A stretch of DNA of 36,651 bases, from assembly GCA_020445165.1 (NCBI GenBank), contig JAGRHE010000009.1:1-36651 (forward strand). Direction: 5' to 3'. Each line of letters begins with the position of its first letter. The first letter of the stretch is position 1. Positions 24,924-33,372 of the stretch are shown here, in pieces. Source of the DNA: Gammaproteobacteria bacterium (GTDB taxonomy: Bacteria > Pseudomonadota > Gammaproteobacteria > Chromatiales > Sedimenticolaceae). The notes beneath the pieces are model-generated. The model saw only the letters and a program-made list of their open reading frames with translations, searched no databases and was not told the origin of the DNA. The translations under genes and the position numbers were made by a program.

Positions 24924-25514
24924 TTACTCCACGAACTCGATGATGGTGGTGATGTTGCGGGCCATGATAACCGGAGCCTCGTGCGGTACCAGCGCCCATG
25001 CCTCGCGTGCCGGCGAAACCAGCACGGCATTGCTTTGTAGTGGGCTGCACCAGTCGTCGGTCAACGGTTGGATGCCCAGTTGCGCACTGAGTTCCGCGAG
25101 TTCCTGCGGCGCTGCGGCGAGCACGTCGAGCCACGGCAAGGAGCCGGCGAAATGCGCAACCTGGTCGTCGTCCGGATCGTCATAGGCGAGCAGGGTAAGG
25201 CGCAACTGTTTCTGAATGCCTGCGTGCGTGGCGAGCCGGTTGTGTACCAGTGCGTGATGACGCAGCAGTTCGGCACATTTTGGCGCCGTCGTATCGGCGA
25301 CGACGAACAGCCTCCAGGGCTGGTCCGTGCCGGATGTTCTCGTGGCCAGCAGCTCGCCGTAATCGATGAGTCTTGGCGTCGGGTAGACGATGGCAGACAG
25401 CTCGTCGAGCGGCCGACGCTGCCACGCCTGGCCGAGGTAGTAGCCGACGATCAGGCTGGCGAGCGCCGCCAGGGTCAACAGCAGGCGCGCGCGCGGCCCT
25501 CGTCGGACGACCAT
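24924..25514 (-). CDS. Membrane-anchored protein, possible cysteine-less thioredoxin/SCO-like fold
   Basis: A 196-residue protein with an N-terminal anchor (about 11-30), the rest probably periplasmic. The pattern of a short strand (WRLFVVAD), a helix (ELLRHHALVHNRL), a strand (LRLTLLAYDDPDD) and a late NAVLVSPAREAWALVPHEAP recalls SCO1/SenC proteins. The metal-binding CxxxC is absent: the only cysteines are C80 in PKCAELL and C156 in DDWCSP. The fold assignment is inference from pattern only. Tight packing between the aminotransferase and psd (8 bases each side) implies cotranscription. Function unknown. Confidence 0.6.
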   Translation of the reverse strand: MVVRRGPRARLLLTLAALASLIVGYYLGQAWQRRPLDELSAIVYPTPRLIDYGELLATRTSGTDQPWRLFVVADTTAPKCAELLRHHALVHNRLATHAGIQKQLRLTLLAYDDPDDDQVAHFAGSLPWLDVLAAAPQELAELSAQLGIQPLTDDWCSPLQSNAVLVSPAREAWALVPHEAPVIMARNITTIIEFVE

Positions 25515-25522
25515 CGACCGCT

Positions 25523-26707
<1,185 letters not shown>

Positions 26708-26745
26708 GAGAGTTACCCGCTTGGCACAGTGAATACTGGGTCGCG

Positions 26746-26775
26746 AGTATAGTGACCGTCGGAAAACACGATCAA
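26746..26775 (-). promoter_or_regulatory. Sigma70-type promoter of the aminotransferase-psd set
   Basis: On the minus strand: -35 TTGATC (26775-26770), 18-base spacer, -10 TATACT (26751-26746). The predicted start near 26739 leaves a leader of about 32 bases before the aminotransferase ATG. Confidence 0.55.
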
Positions 26776-26826
26776 GCGCAATAACCCGTCGCATCGCCGG
26801 GTCTGGCCTTTCGGACAGGTGAAGTC

Positions 26827-27054
26827 ATGATCGGCAAGATCGCGAAGACCGAACGGAACCGGCGCGAGCACTGGCCGAGGAGCGGTATCGTGTATGTCGT
26901 GCGCATCGCCCCGAGCGGGCGCGTGGCCTGGTGCCAATCGAGGTGTGCCGCCAGGGGTTGTGGATCGCATCTCGGTCACGTGTTCCCGGATGTGCCAAGG
27001 CCGACCGGGTTGCGTCACTGCTACGGGTTGCTGGACCTGGACGCCGAGACCTGA
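26827..27054 (+). pseudogene. msrB: Decayed msrB (peptide methionine sulfoxide reductase B)
   Basis: Three pieces of MsrB are visible in order but not in one frame. An N-terminal MIGKIAKTE starts at 26827. In the next frame [18 protein letters not shown] (about 26863-26916) matches the family segment LTPEQYRVxRxHGTExA. Back in the first frame, [19 protein letters not shown] (about 26956-27024) matches the zinc-binding and catalytic-Cys end. The central part, including the first CxxC zinc pair and the GCGWPSF motif, is missing (about 50 codons). At least two frame changes and an internal deletion make an active enzyme impossible. The remaining open frame of 75 codons could be mistaken for a small gene. 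Confidence 0.75.
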
Positions 27055-27055
27055 A

Positions 27056-27577
27056 TCACCCGATCTTTCCGCTCAGGACCATCTCTACCTTCTTTGCCGA
27101 CCAAAGTCCGCCGCCGGGGACCGGGCGACCGAGTTCATTCCACAACTGGGCGGTCTGTTCCGGCAGGATGCGGTTGTTCTCGAATTCCTTACCCTCGCGA
27201 ACCAGGGCGCCGAGATAGGCGGCTTCGCCAGCCAGCTGGACCAGCTGGACCAGCGTGATCTGGGCGCCGTGCTTTTCCGCCAGCATGTCGAGAACATCCT
27301 CGGGAGCGGCGCTGGCAAGCAACGCGGCCGCTTCCGGACCGATGTCGGGCAACTCGACCGGGCGCGGGATATGCAGCTCGATCTCCTTGAGTCGGCGACG
27401 CACCAGCGGTACCACATCGCGGGTATTGCGGCTGGAAAGGTGCGGAAAGTGTTCGTTGAAGCGATCGATATGGTCGACCACGACGGTGACCGTTTCCATC
27501 TTCTTCCAGGCATCGTGGGCCGGAATCAGTTCGCCGCCGAAGCGGATCATGGGTTGATCGGTGGAATCGCTCATCAT
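27056..27577 (-). CDS. Conserved-looking hypothetical protein
   Basis: A 173-residue soluble protein without signal peptide, membrane segment or recognised domain. The body is helical with charged stretches (VVPLVRRRLKEIELHIPRP) and a C-terminal SAKKVEMVLSGKIG. Two tandem ATGs (27577, 27574) are both possible starts; an upstream TTG at 27589 is less likely. No clear ribosome site is present. It is convergent with the msrB remnant (one base apart) and lies 94 bases downstream of the phoQ-like stop on the same strand, so it may be the distal gene of that cluster. Function unknown. Confidence 0.65.
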   Translation of the reverse strand: MMSDSTDQPMIRFGGELIPAHDAWKKMETVTVVVDHIDRFNEHFPHLSSRNTRDVVPLVRRRLKEIELHIPRPVELPDIGPEAAALLASAAPEDVLDMLAEKHGAQITLVQLVQLAGEAAYLGALVREGKEFENNRILPEQTAQLWNELGRPVPGGGLWSAKKVEMVLSGKIG

Positions 27578-27671
27578 CGATTGTGTCAATTGGCGACCTG
27601 CTCAGGTGTGCCTACATTAGCGGCGGGCAGGGCGCGCGCTTGAACGGCCGGGAACAAAACGGTTCGCGGAC

Positions 27672-28997
27672 TCAGCCCGGTAGCGTGATGCGGATCGACG
27701 CGCCACCGGTGTCCGCCGTTCCGATGCTCAGCGTCCCCTGGTACTGGGTGACGATTCCGCTGGCCACGGCTAGGCCGATACCCTCGCCGGGATGATGTTG
27801 GTCGGCGCGTTCGCCGCGGCGCAGGACGCGATCGACATCCTGCGTTGCGATACCGGGCCCATCGTCGTCAATGACTACTTCGATGCCGCCGGTCTGCTGG
27901 GCGGCGCTGATTCGCACTCTTGCGCGCGCATGCTTGTAGGCGTTTTCCAGCAGGTTGCCGAACAGTTCGAACAGGTCGCCCTGGTCGGCGCGTAGCATCA
28001 GCTGAGAAGGCAGGACCCGTTTCGCCGCAATCCCGCGGTCGCGGTGGACCTTGTCCAGGCCGGCGCACAGCCGCTCGAGCACGGGCACGACATCGACGCT
28101 GCGGGTGACACTGCTGATGCCGGCAACCGCGGCTCGCTGGCGCTGGTAACGCACGATCTGGTCGATCCGCTCGCTCTGTTCGACGATCGCCTCGCGCAGG
28201 TCGCTGTCCGGGCATTGTTCGGCGGCGCCACGCAACACCGCCAGGGGTGTCTTCATGCTGTGTGCGAGATCGGCGAGGCTGTTGCGCACCCGTTCCTGGC
28301 GCGACCGGTTCTGAGTGATCAGCGAATTGAGGTTGTCGCTCAATGCGGTCAGTTCCTCCGGCACTTCCCCCTCGACCTGGTTGCTGTCACCGGTCTCGAT
28401 GCGTCGCACAGCCGCACTCATCGCGCGCAGCGGTGCCAGGCCCCAGCGCGCCAGCATGGTTTGCATCAACAGCAGCAGGCCGGCGACGCCACCGAGCCAG
28501 ATCCACAGGGTGTTGCGGAATGCGCGTTGTTCGGCGACCAGGGTGTGGGAATCGGCGGCGACGGCCAAGGTATAGCGTTGGGGTTTGCCATCGTCGTCCT
28601 CCCAGCTGATGCCCTGTTCGAAGATCGACAGCTCCGGTGTCAGGCGAAACACGGTCACGCCCACGCCGATTTCGCTGACCAGGCGCCGGTCCTTCCCGAT
28701 CAGGGAGCCGGAGCGCCAGCGGTAGCCTCCGTTCTCGCCACTGACCTCAGCATACAGGCCCGAATCCGGCGAGTTGAATGCGGGTGCGCCAAGCACCTCG
28801 GGCAGGCGCATGCGTCCGTTGGCATCCTCGTCCGCGGTCGCGAGCAGGGTATAGACATGTGCCTGCAGGCGTTCGCGCACCGCGGCCTCGCTGCTGTTGC
28901 GGAATGCGCGGTCGAGCGCGGCACCGGCCAGTCCGAGAAATGCGGCCAGCACGACCAGGTTGCTGACCAGCAGGCGCCGGGTGATCGAGTGCGCCAT
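27672..28997 (-). CDS. phoQ: PhoQ-like sensor histidine kinase
   Basis: A 441-residue membrane kinase: TM1 (about 9-30), periplasmic sensor (about 31-160), TM2 (about 162-183), HAMP (184-235), dimerisation helix with phospho-acceptor His246 in LADLAHSMKTPLAVL, then the ATPase domain with NLLENAYKHA, DDDGPGIA and GEGIGLAVA. The H-box and N-box wording is that of enterobacterial PhoQ. The periplasmic domain contains a DEDANG stretch and a WEDDDG stretch that could bind divalent cations, as in PhoQ, but ligand sensing is inference. It follows the phoP-like gene by 9 bases. Confidence 0.88.
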   Translation of the reverse strand: MAHSITRRLLVSNLVVLAAFLGLAGAALDRAFRNSSEAAVRERLQAHVYTLLATADEDANGRMRLPEVLGAPAFNSPDSGLYAEVSGENGGYRWRSGSLIGKDRRLVSEIGVGVTVFRLTPELSIFEQGISWEDDDGKPQRYTLAVAADSHTLVAEQRAFRNTLWIWLGGVAGLLLLMQTMLARWGLAPLRAMSAAVRRIETGDSNQVEGEVPEELTALSDNLNSLITQNRSRQERVRNSLADLAHSMKTPLAVLRGAAEQCPDSDLREAIVEQSERIDQIVRYQRQRAAVAGISSVTRSVDVVPVLERLCAGLDKVHRDRGIAAKRVLPSQLMLRADQGDLFELFGNLLENAYKHARARVRISAAQQTGGIEVVIDDDGPGIATQDVDRVLRRGERADQHHPGEGIGLAVASGIVTQYQGTLSIGTADTGGASIRITLPG

Positions 28998-29006
28998 CCG
29001 CAGACC

Positions 29007-29675
29007 CTAGGTGACCAGTCGATAGCCGCGACCGCGCAGTGTCTCGATCGGTTTACGCTTGCCATCCGGGTCGATCTTCTTGCGGATCCGCCCGACCAGC
29101 ACCTCGACCACGTTGCTGTCACGATCGAAATCCTGGTCGTAGACATGCTCGGTCAGCTCGGTTTTGGAGATGACCTTGCCGGCGTGCACGGTCAGGTATT
29201 CGAGAATGCGGTATTCGTGCGCGGTCAGGGTGACCGCCTCGCCATCGACCGTGACCTGCTGCGTGACCGTGTCGATACCCATTTCGCCGACCTCGAGCAG
29301 CGGCGAGCTGTGGCCGGCCGCGCGCCGCAGCAGGGCGTTGACCCGCGCCAGCAGTTCCTCGCTGTGGAAGGGCTTGGTCAGGTAGTCGTCGGCACCGCTC
29401 TCGAGTCCTTCGACCTTGTCCTGCCAGGCGTCGCGCGCGGTCAGGATGAGAATCGGAAACGGGCGCTTGAGCTGGCGCAGTTCGCGGATCAGGTCGATGC
29501 CCGAGATTCCCGGCAGGCCGAGATCGATGATGGCCAGGTCCATCGGGTACTCGCGCCCGAGGTAAAGGCCGGTCTCGCCGTCCTCGGCGCCATCGACCGA
29601 ATATCCCCGCTGCTTCAGCTGCGCGGTCAGCTGTTCGCGCAGGGTCGGCTCGTCTTCGACGACCAGGATGCGCAT
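29007..29675 (-). CDS. phoP: PhoP-like response regulator (OmpR family)
   Basis: A 222-residue regulator: receiver domain (about 1-118) with acidic pocket ED at 7-8, phosphorylated Asp51 in AIIDLGLPG and Lys101 in LTKPF, and an OmpR-type winged helix (about 125-220) ending ETLRGRGYRLV. Sequence and gene order match PhoP of PhoPQ systems, which commonly regulate envelope genes in response to low Mg2+ or antimicrobial peptides. It lies between a PepSY gene (6 bases upstream) and the kinase gene (9 bases downstream). A PhoP-box-like direct repeat at 30608-30624 upstream of the cluster suggests autoregulation. Confidence 0.9.
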   Translation of the reverse strand: MRILVVEDEPTLREQLTAQLKQRGYSVDGAEDGETGLYLGREYPMDLAIIDLGLPGISGIDLIRELRQLKRPFPILILTARDAWQDKVEGLESGADDYLTKPFHSEELLARVNALLRRAAGHSSPLLEVGEMGIDTVTQQVTVDGEAVTLTAHEYRILEYLTVHAGKVISKTELTEHVYDQDFDRDSNVVEVLVGRIRKKIDPDGKRKPIETLRGRGYRLVT

Positions 29676-29681
29676 CGCCGG

Positions 29682-29936
29682 CTACCGGCGGCCGCGCTCG
29701 GGACGGCCCGACTCGGCGTCGATCTGCAGGCGCTTGACCCGGCCATCGTCGGTCAGGATCCGGATGTTGTGTGACTCGCGCCCGCCGCGATTGCGGGTTT
29801 CGGCCGACAACACCCGGCCGTTGTAACGATCGCGTGCGTCGGAGACCGCCTCGTCGAGCGACTTGCGGCGGTCTCCGGCAGACGCACCGTGTGCGACCAT
29901 CAGGCCGATCAAGAACGCAGTCAACAACGTTTTCAT
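29682..29936 (-). CDS. Small periplasmic PepSY-type protein
   Basis: An 84-residue exported protein: signal peptide (about 1-20, ending ASA) and one PepSY-like domain, with the pattern LDEAVSDARDRYNGRVLSAETR...HNIRILTDDGRVKRLQIDAESG. Single PepSY proteins are frequent neighbours of two-component systems and may modulate the sensor or a protease. It is 6 bases upstream of phoP, so almost certainly in the same transcript. The C-terminus is very basic (RPERGRR). Confidence 0.8.
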   Translation of the reverse strand: MKTLLTAFLIGLMVAHGASAGDRRKSLDEAVSDARDRYNGRVLSAETRNRGGRESHNIRILTDDGRVKRLQIDAESGRPERGRR

Positions 29937-29975
29937 GTTTGCGGTCCCGGCGCCCTGGCGCCTCTTGTCCTCGGA

Positions 29976-30542
29976 TCAGAAGCGGGTCGCGTGCAGACCC
30001 TTCAGCCCCCGGTCGACGCGTATCCATTCGCCCGGATGATAGTCGGTCTCGGTGAAGAACACGCGTCCCCGGTAGCGGTATTTTACATGGTAAGCGACCA
30101 GCTCTTCGCGCTCCTGGGTGCGCGAGAGGGTTGTGCAGTGCTGGTCGTTGCCGGCGCCTTGGTAGGTGTCCGCGGTCCAGTGATCGGCGATGCGGTTGCC
30201 GGCCATTGCACCAAGCACCGTGCCCGCGATGGTCATTACGGTACGCCCACTGCCGCCGCCGACCTGGTTGCCCAGCACCCCGCCGACCACGCCACCGATC
30301 AAGGTGCCGGCCAGCTGGCGACCGTCGCCATTGAAATAGCGACGGCCGACGCCGTAGTCGTCGGAATCCGACCAGCATTGCTGTTCCGGGACTTCCACCG
30401 CGACCGTTTCGTAAAGTGGTTTGACATGCAGGACCTTGCCGAAAGCCGGACCAGGCCGGTCGCGACCGACATCTGCATGCGCGTTCTGGACGATACCTCC
30501 GGCCAGGACCAGGCTGGCAATCAGGGTTGGGATCTTATGCAT
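29976..30542 (-). CDS. Exported glycine-zipper 2TM protein
   Basis: A 188-residue envelope protein: signal peptide (about 1-23, ending AHA), then a domain with glycine-zipper helices GTLIGGVVGGVLGNQVGGGSG (79-99) and TIAGTVLGAMAGNRIAD (104-120). This is the arrangement of the rickettsial 17-kDa surface antigen family, followed by a beta-rich end (VKYRYRGRVFFTETDYHPGEWI). Such proteins insert in or associate with the outer membrane. The ATG at 30542 gives a proper signal peptide; an upstream start at 30590 would not. It leads the cluster glycine-zipper, PepSY, phoP, phoQ and sits directly behind the PhoP-box-like repeat, making it a probable PhoP target. Confidence 0.85.
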   Translation of the reverse strand: MHKIPTLIASLVLAGGIVQNAHADVGRDRPGPAFGKVLHVKPLYETVAVEVPEQQCWSDSDDYGVGRRYFNGDGRQLAGTLIGGVVGGVLGNQVGGGSGRTVMTIAGTVLGAMAGNRIADHWTADTYQGAGNDQHCTTLSRTQEREELVAYHVKYRYRGRVFFTETDYHPGEWIRVDRGLKGLHATRF

Positions 30543-30589
30543 TTTGGTTCCGCCTCCGCCGTTGATGCTGCCCCTTGCAGCCTGAAGCA

Positions 30590-30624
30590 ACCCTAGCGCC
30601 CGCAGCCTGAACCAATGCTGAACC
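30590..30624 (-). promoter_or_regulatory. PhoP-box-like direct repeat and -10 element
   Basis: On the minus strand GGTTCA-N5-GGTTCA (30624-30608), one mismatch per half-site from the enterobacterial PhoP box [G/T]GTTTA-N5-[G/T]GTTTA. Twelve bases downstream is a TAGGGT (30595-30590) that could act as -10, the spacing usual at PhoP-activated promoters. Evidence is pattern and position only. Confidence 0.45.
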
Positions 30625-30901
30625 TGCCGGGGCGACGATAAAAACAGGCCGTGTCCCGGGTCGGGGCGATCGAAAACCAGGATCCTGCTGATCGGGGAAG
30701 AGGTGCTGGGTGTTACAGAGTAACATTACATCCCGGTTCAGGCTGTTGCCGGCGTGCCATCATTCTTTAGGTTCCCAGGGTGTACACTCCGCCCTCGCGC
30801 ACGCCGCCACCCCGGCATTGGAGTTGATATTGGGCCTCGTTGACCATTCCCAGTCCTGTTGGCTGCCCGGACCCGCTACGCAGGCAACGGGCTTCGGCGC
30901 T
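30591..30901. other. Divergent intergenic region with an inverted repeat
   Basis: A 311-base non-coding stretch between the glycine-zipper gene and the adenylate cyclase gene. Besides the PhoP-box-like repeat it has a perfect inverted repeat TGTTAC-AGA-GTAACA (30711-30725) and a lone GGTTCA on the plus strand (30735-30740). No obvious plus-strand -35/-10 pair for the cyclase gene was found. Confidence 0.5.
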
Positions 30902-32335
30902 ATGCTGCGACGCATGTGGCGGCACTACGAAAACTCGCCGATTCCCCTGGGTCTGAAATGGTCGGTCAGCATCGCGTCGCTGATCGTGCTGGCGATGGGC
31001 GTGCTCGGTTTCTACCTGATCCAGCAGCAGGAGGCCGGCTACCGCAGCCAGGTCGACCGCTTCAGCCAGGTCATCGTCGAGCAACTTGCGCGGGTCAGCG
31101 GCGAACCGCTGATGGCGGGCGACACGCTGACGTTGCAGATTCTGCTGCAACGTCAGACGCAGAGTGAGCTGGTTCTCGGCACGGCGCTTTACGATCTCGA
31201 CGGTGCCACGGTGATCACCGCCGGTGTGACGCCGCCAGACCGTCCGGCGTCATTGACCGGCCTTTCGACGGTGCGTTCCTGGGATTGGGAGAACGGGGCC
31301 CACCAGGCAGTGTCCTACGTGAGTCCGGTGGTGTTCCAGGATGTCACGGCCGGCTATCTGACGGTCAGCATCGACCGCTCACCGTTGGAACGCGACCTGA
31401 AGGTCACGCTGCGCTTCCTGATGGTCTCGACACTGCTGATGATATTCGTCGGAGTCATGTTGGCCTTCGTGCTGGCCCATCGTCTGTCGCGACCGATCGA
31501 ACGTCTTGCTCGGGCCGGCGAGTCGCTCGATGATCATGCGCTGAGCGGCGTGTTCGAGCGTCGGGACGAGATCGGCCAGGTGCTCGGCACCTTCCAGCAC
31601 CTGGTCGAAGGCGTGCGCCGCAAGAGCCAGATCGAGGCGGCATTCTCACGCTATGTCTCGCCCCAGGTGGCGCAGCAGGTGCTGGCCAGCGACACCATGC
31701 TCGGCGGTGATTGCGTGACTGGCAGTGTGTTGTTCTGCGACATCGTCGGATTCACCGAGATGTCGGAGACGCGCGAGCCCGGCGACGTGGCCGCACTGCT
31801 CAACGATTACTTCGGCTATTTCGCACTGGCCGCCGAGAGCTGCGGCGGGACGGTCGACAAGTTCATCGGCGACGCCATCATGATCGTGTTCGGGGCGCCG
31901 CATGCCGATGCCCACCATGCGCTGCATGCAATGACCTGCGGCATGCTGATTCAGCAACTGACCGGTCACATCAATGAACGGCGTGAAGCTGCCGGACAGG
32001 CGACCGTGCGCCTGCGTGTCGGCATCAGCAGTGGCCCGATGCTTGCCGGCAACCTCGGTAGTGCGGCGCGGATGCAATATACCGTGGTCGGCGATACCGT
32101 GAACGTCGCCGCACGCCTGTGCGGCATGGCCGAGCCGGGCGGCGTCATGCTCACCTGTACCATGCTTGGCAACGGTCAGCCGGGCCGACTCGAACACTAT
32201 GCCGACATGGGGCCGGTGCAGCTGCGTGGCCGCAAGGAGAACGTCGAGGTCTGCGTGATGGATGTGGAGGCGGTCGCGCGCGACGTCGATGCAGACCTGT
32301 TGATCGAAAGGATTCTGAGCGAGGCCGGAGGCTGA
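30902..32335 (+). CDS. Membrane-bound class III adenylate cyclase
   Basis: A 477-residue receptor-type cyclase: TM1 (about 20-40), periplasmic sensing region (41-168), TM2 (170-192), HAMP (193-240), linker [13 protein letters not shown], then a class III catalytic domain. Catalytic residues appear complete: metal Asp280 ([13 protein letters not shown]) and Asp324 (DKFIGDAIM), purine-site Lys320 and Asp398, transition-state Asn401 and Arg405 ([10 protein letters not shown]). The Lys/Asp pair indicates ATP rather than GTP. It should make cAMP in response to an envelope signal. The ATG at 30902 has a poor ribosome site, and a second ATG at 30914 is an alternative. The next gene starts directly after its stop. 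Confidence 0.88.
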   Translation: MLRRMWRHYENSPIPLGLKWSVSIASLIVLAMGVLGFYLIQQQEAGYRSQVDRFSQVIVEQLARVSGEPLMAGDTLTLQILLQRQTQSELVLGTALYDLDGATVITAGVTPPDRPASLTGLSTVRSWDWENGAHQAVSYVSPVVFQDVTAGYLTVSIDRSPLERDLKVTLRFLMVSTLLMIFVGVMLAFVLAHRLSRPIERLARAGESLDDHALSGVFERRDEIGQVLGTFQHLVEGVRRKSQIEAAFSRYVSPQVAQQVLASDTMLGGDCVTGSVLFCDIVGFTEMSETREPGDVAALLNDYFGYFALAAESCGGTVDKFIGDAIMIVFGAPHADAHHALHAMTCGMLIQQLTGHINERREAAGQATVRLRVGISSGPMLAGNLGSAARMQYTVVGDTVNVAARLCGMAEPGGVMLTCTMLGNGQPGRLEHYADMGPVQLRGRKENVEVCVMDVEAVARDVDADLLIERILSEAGG

Positions 32336-33301
32336 ATGCTGCGTTGGCTATTGCCACCGATGCTGCTCTTGCTGGCCGGCTGCGCCGGATTCGGCGAGCG
32401 TCTGCAACCGGCCAAGCCGCTGCTGAATCCACCGGCATCTGCCGCAGAGGCGGTGGCCATCGCGCGTGACATCACTGGGCGCGGCCGATGGGCGGAAGGT
32501 TTGCGCTACCTGGACTCCGCGAGCCTGAGTTTTCCCGCAGACGCCGCTGAATTGGCAGTAGCACGCGAGGAAATCAGCAGTGAATGGCAGCGTGAGGAAC
32601 GCCGCCTCGAAGACCAGATTCTGGTCAGCGAGTCGGAAAACCTCCGGCGCAAGGTGGGGCTGTTGGAAAAACTGTCCCTTGGCCGGCCTGACGACCTGGT
32701 CATCATCTCGCGGCGCATCTACTGGCGGGAACGACTGACAGCGCAGCTTGAGAACCTGGTGCAGTGTGCCGAACATCACGTCGCAGCCACTCCACAACTG
32801 GCCAAGCGCTGTTTCGATGTTGCTTCCTGGTTGTCGGTCGATGGGGCGGTGGAGACGCGGCTGGCCGCGGTCGACGAGCAGCTGCGCAAGGTCGCCAGCG
32901 TCGCTGCACAGCGCCGCCGGGCCAACGAGGAACGGGAGCGCAAGGCGCGCGCAAGGGTACTGATGGACAATGCCCGGGCGGCGATCGACGCGCACGATTA
33001 TCGCGGTGCGCTCGACACCCTGAAGAAGGTCGAGAGCCTGCAGCCGGGCAACGAGGAAGTCGCCGGATTGCAGGAGCAGGCGATGTCGATGATCAGTCCG
33101 CAGATCGAGGCCCTGATCAAGCTCGGTGATCATCTCTACCTGGATGAACAGCTCGAAGCGGCAGTCTCCACCTGGAAGGCCGCACTGACACTGCAGCCGC
33201 AGGACGAAGAGATCATCGGACGCATCGACCGGGCGCAGTCGGTGCTGGGGAAACTCGAGGCCTTGCGCCAGCGGCAGAAGTCGGCGCCGGTGACGGAGTG
33301 A
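32336..33301 (+). CDS. Lipoprotein with TPR-like helical repeats
   Basis: A 321-residue predicted lipoprotein: lipobox LLAGC with Cys16, then a mainly helical body. A coiled-coil segment rich in Glu, Arg and Lys (about 70-115 and 185-215) precedes two TPR-like units near the C-terminus (ARAAIDAHDYRGALDTLKKVESLQPGNEE and LIKLGDHLYLDEQLEAAVSTWKAALTLQPQDEE). Its ATG abuts the cyclase stop (TGAATG), with a GGAGG ribosome site inside the cyclase end, so the two are coupled. It may form the envelope partner of the cyclase sensor domain, but that is inference from coupling alone. Confidence 0.82.
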   Translation: MLRWLLPPMLLLLAGCAGFGERLQPAKPLLNPPASAAEAVAIARDITGRGRWAEGLRYLDSASLSFPADAAELAVAREEISSEWQREERRLEDQILVSESENLRRKVGLLEKLSLGRPDDLVIISRRIYWRERLTAQLENLVQCAEHHVAATPQLAKRCFDVASWLSVDGAVETRLAAVDEQLRKVASVAAQRRRANEERERKARARVLMDNARAAIDAHDYRGALDTLKKVESLQPGNEEVAGLQEQAMSMISPQIEALIKLGDHLYLDEQLEAAVSTWKAALTLQPQDEEIIGRIDRAQSVLGKLEALRQRQKSAPVTE

Positions 33302-33372
33302 TCTGCTTGCGGGCGTGAATGATGCGGCGCCGGCCGCCAATGGTGGCCACCGACGCGCACTGTGCACGGGCC

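Noticed and set aside
28044..29774. 576-codon plus-strand open frame over phoPQ
   Set aside because: It is antisense to two clearly recognisable genes (PhoP and PhoQ motifs); no signal, domain or ribosome site supports it.
33342..33351. GGTGGCCACC palindrome between the lipoprotein and nhaD genes
   Set aside because: Short GC-rich palindrome without loop or T-run between convergent genes; not distinguishable from chance.
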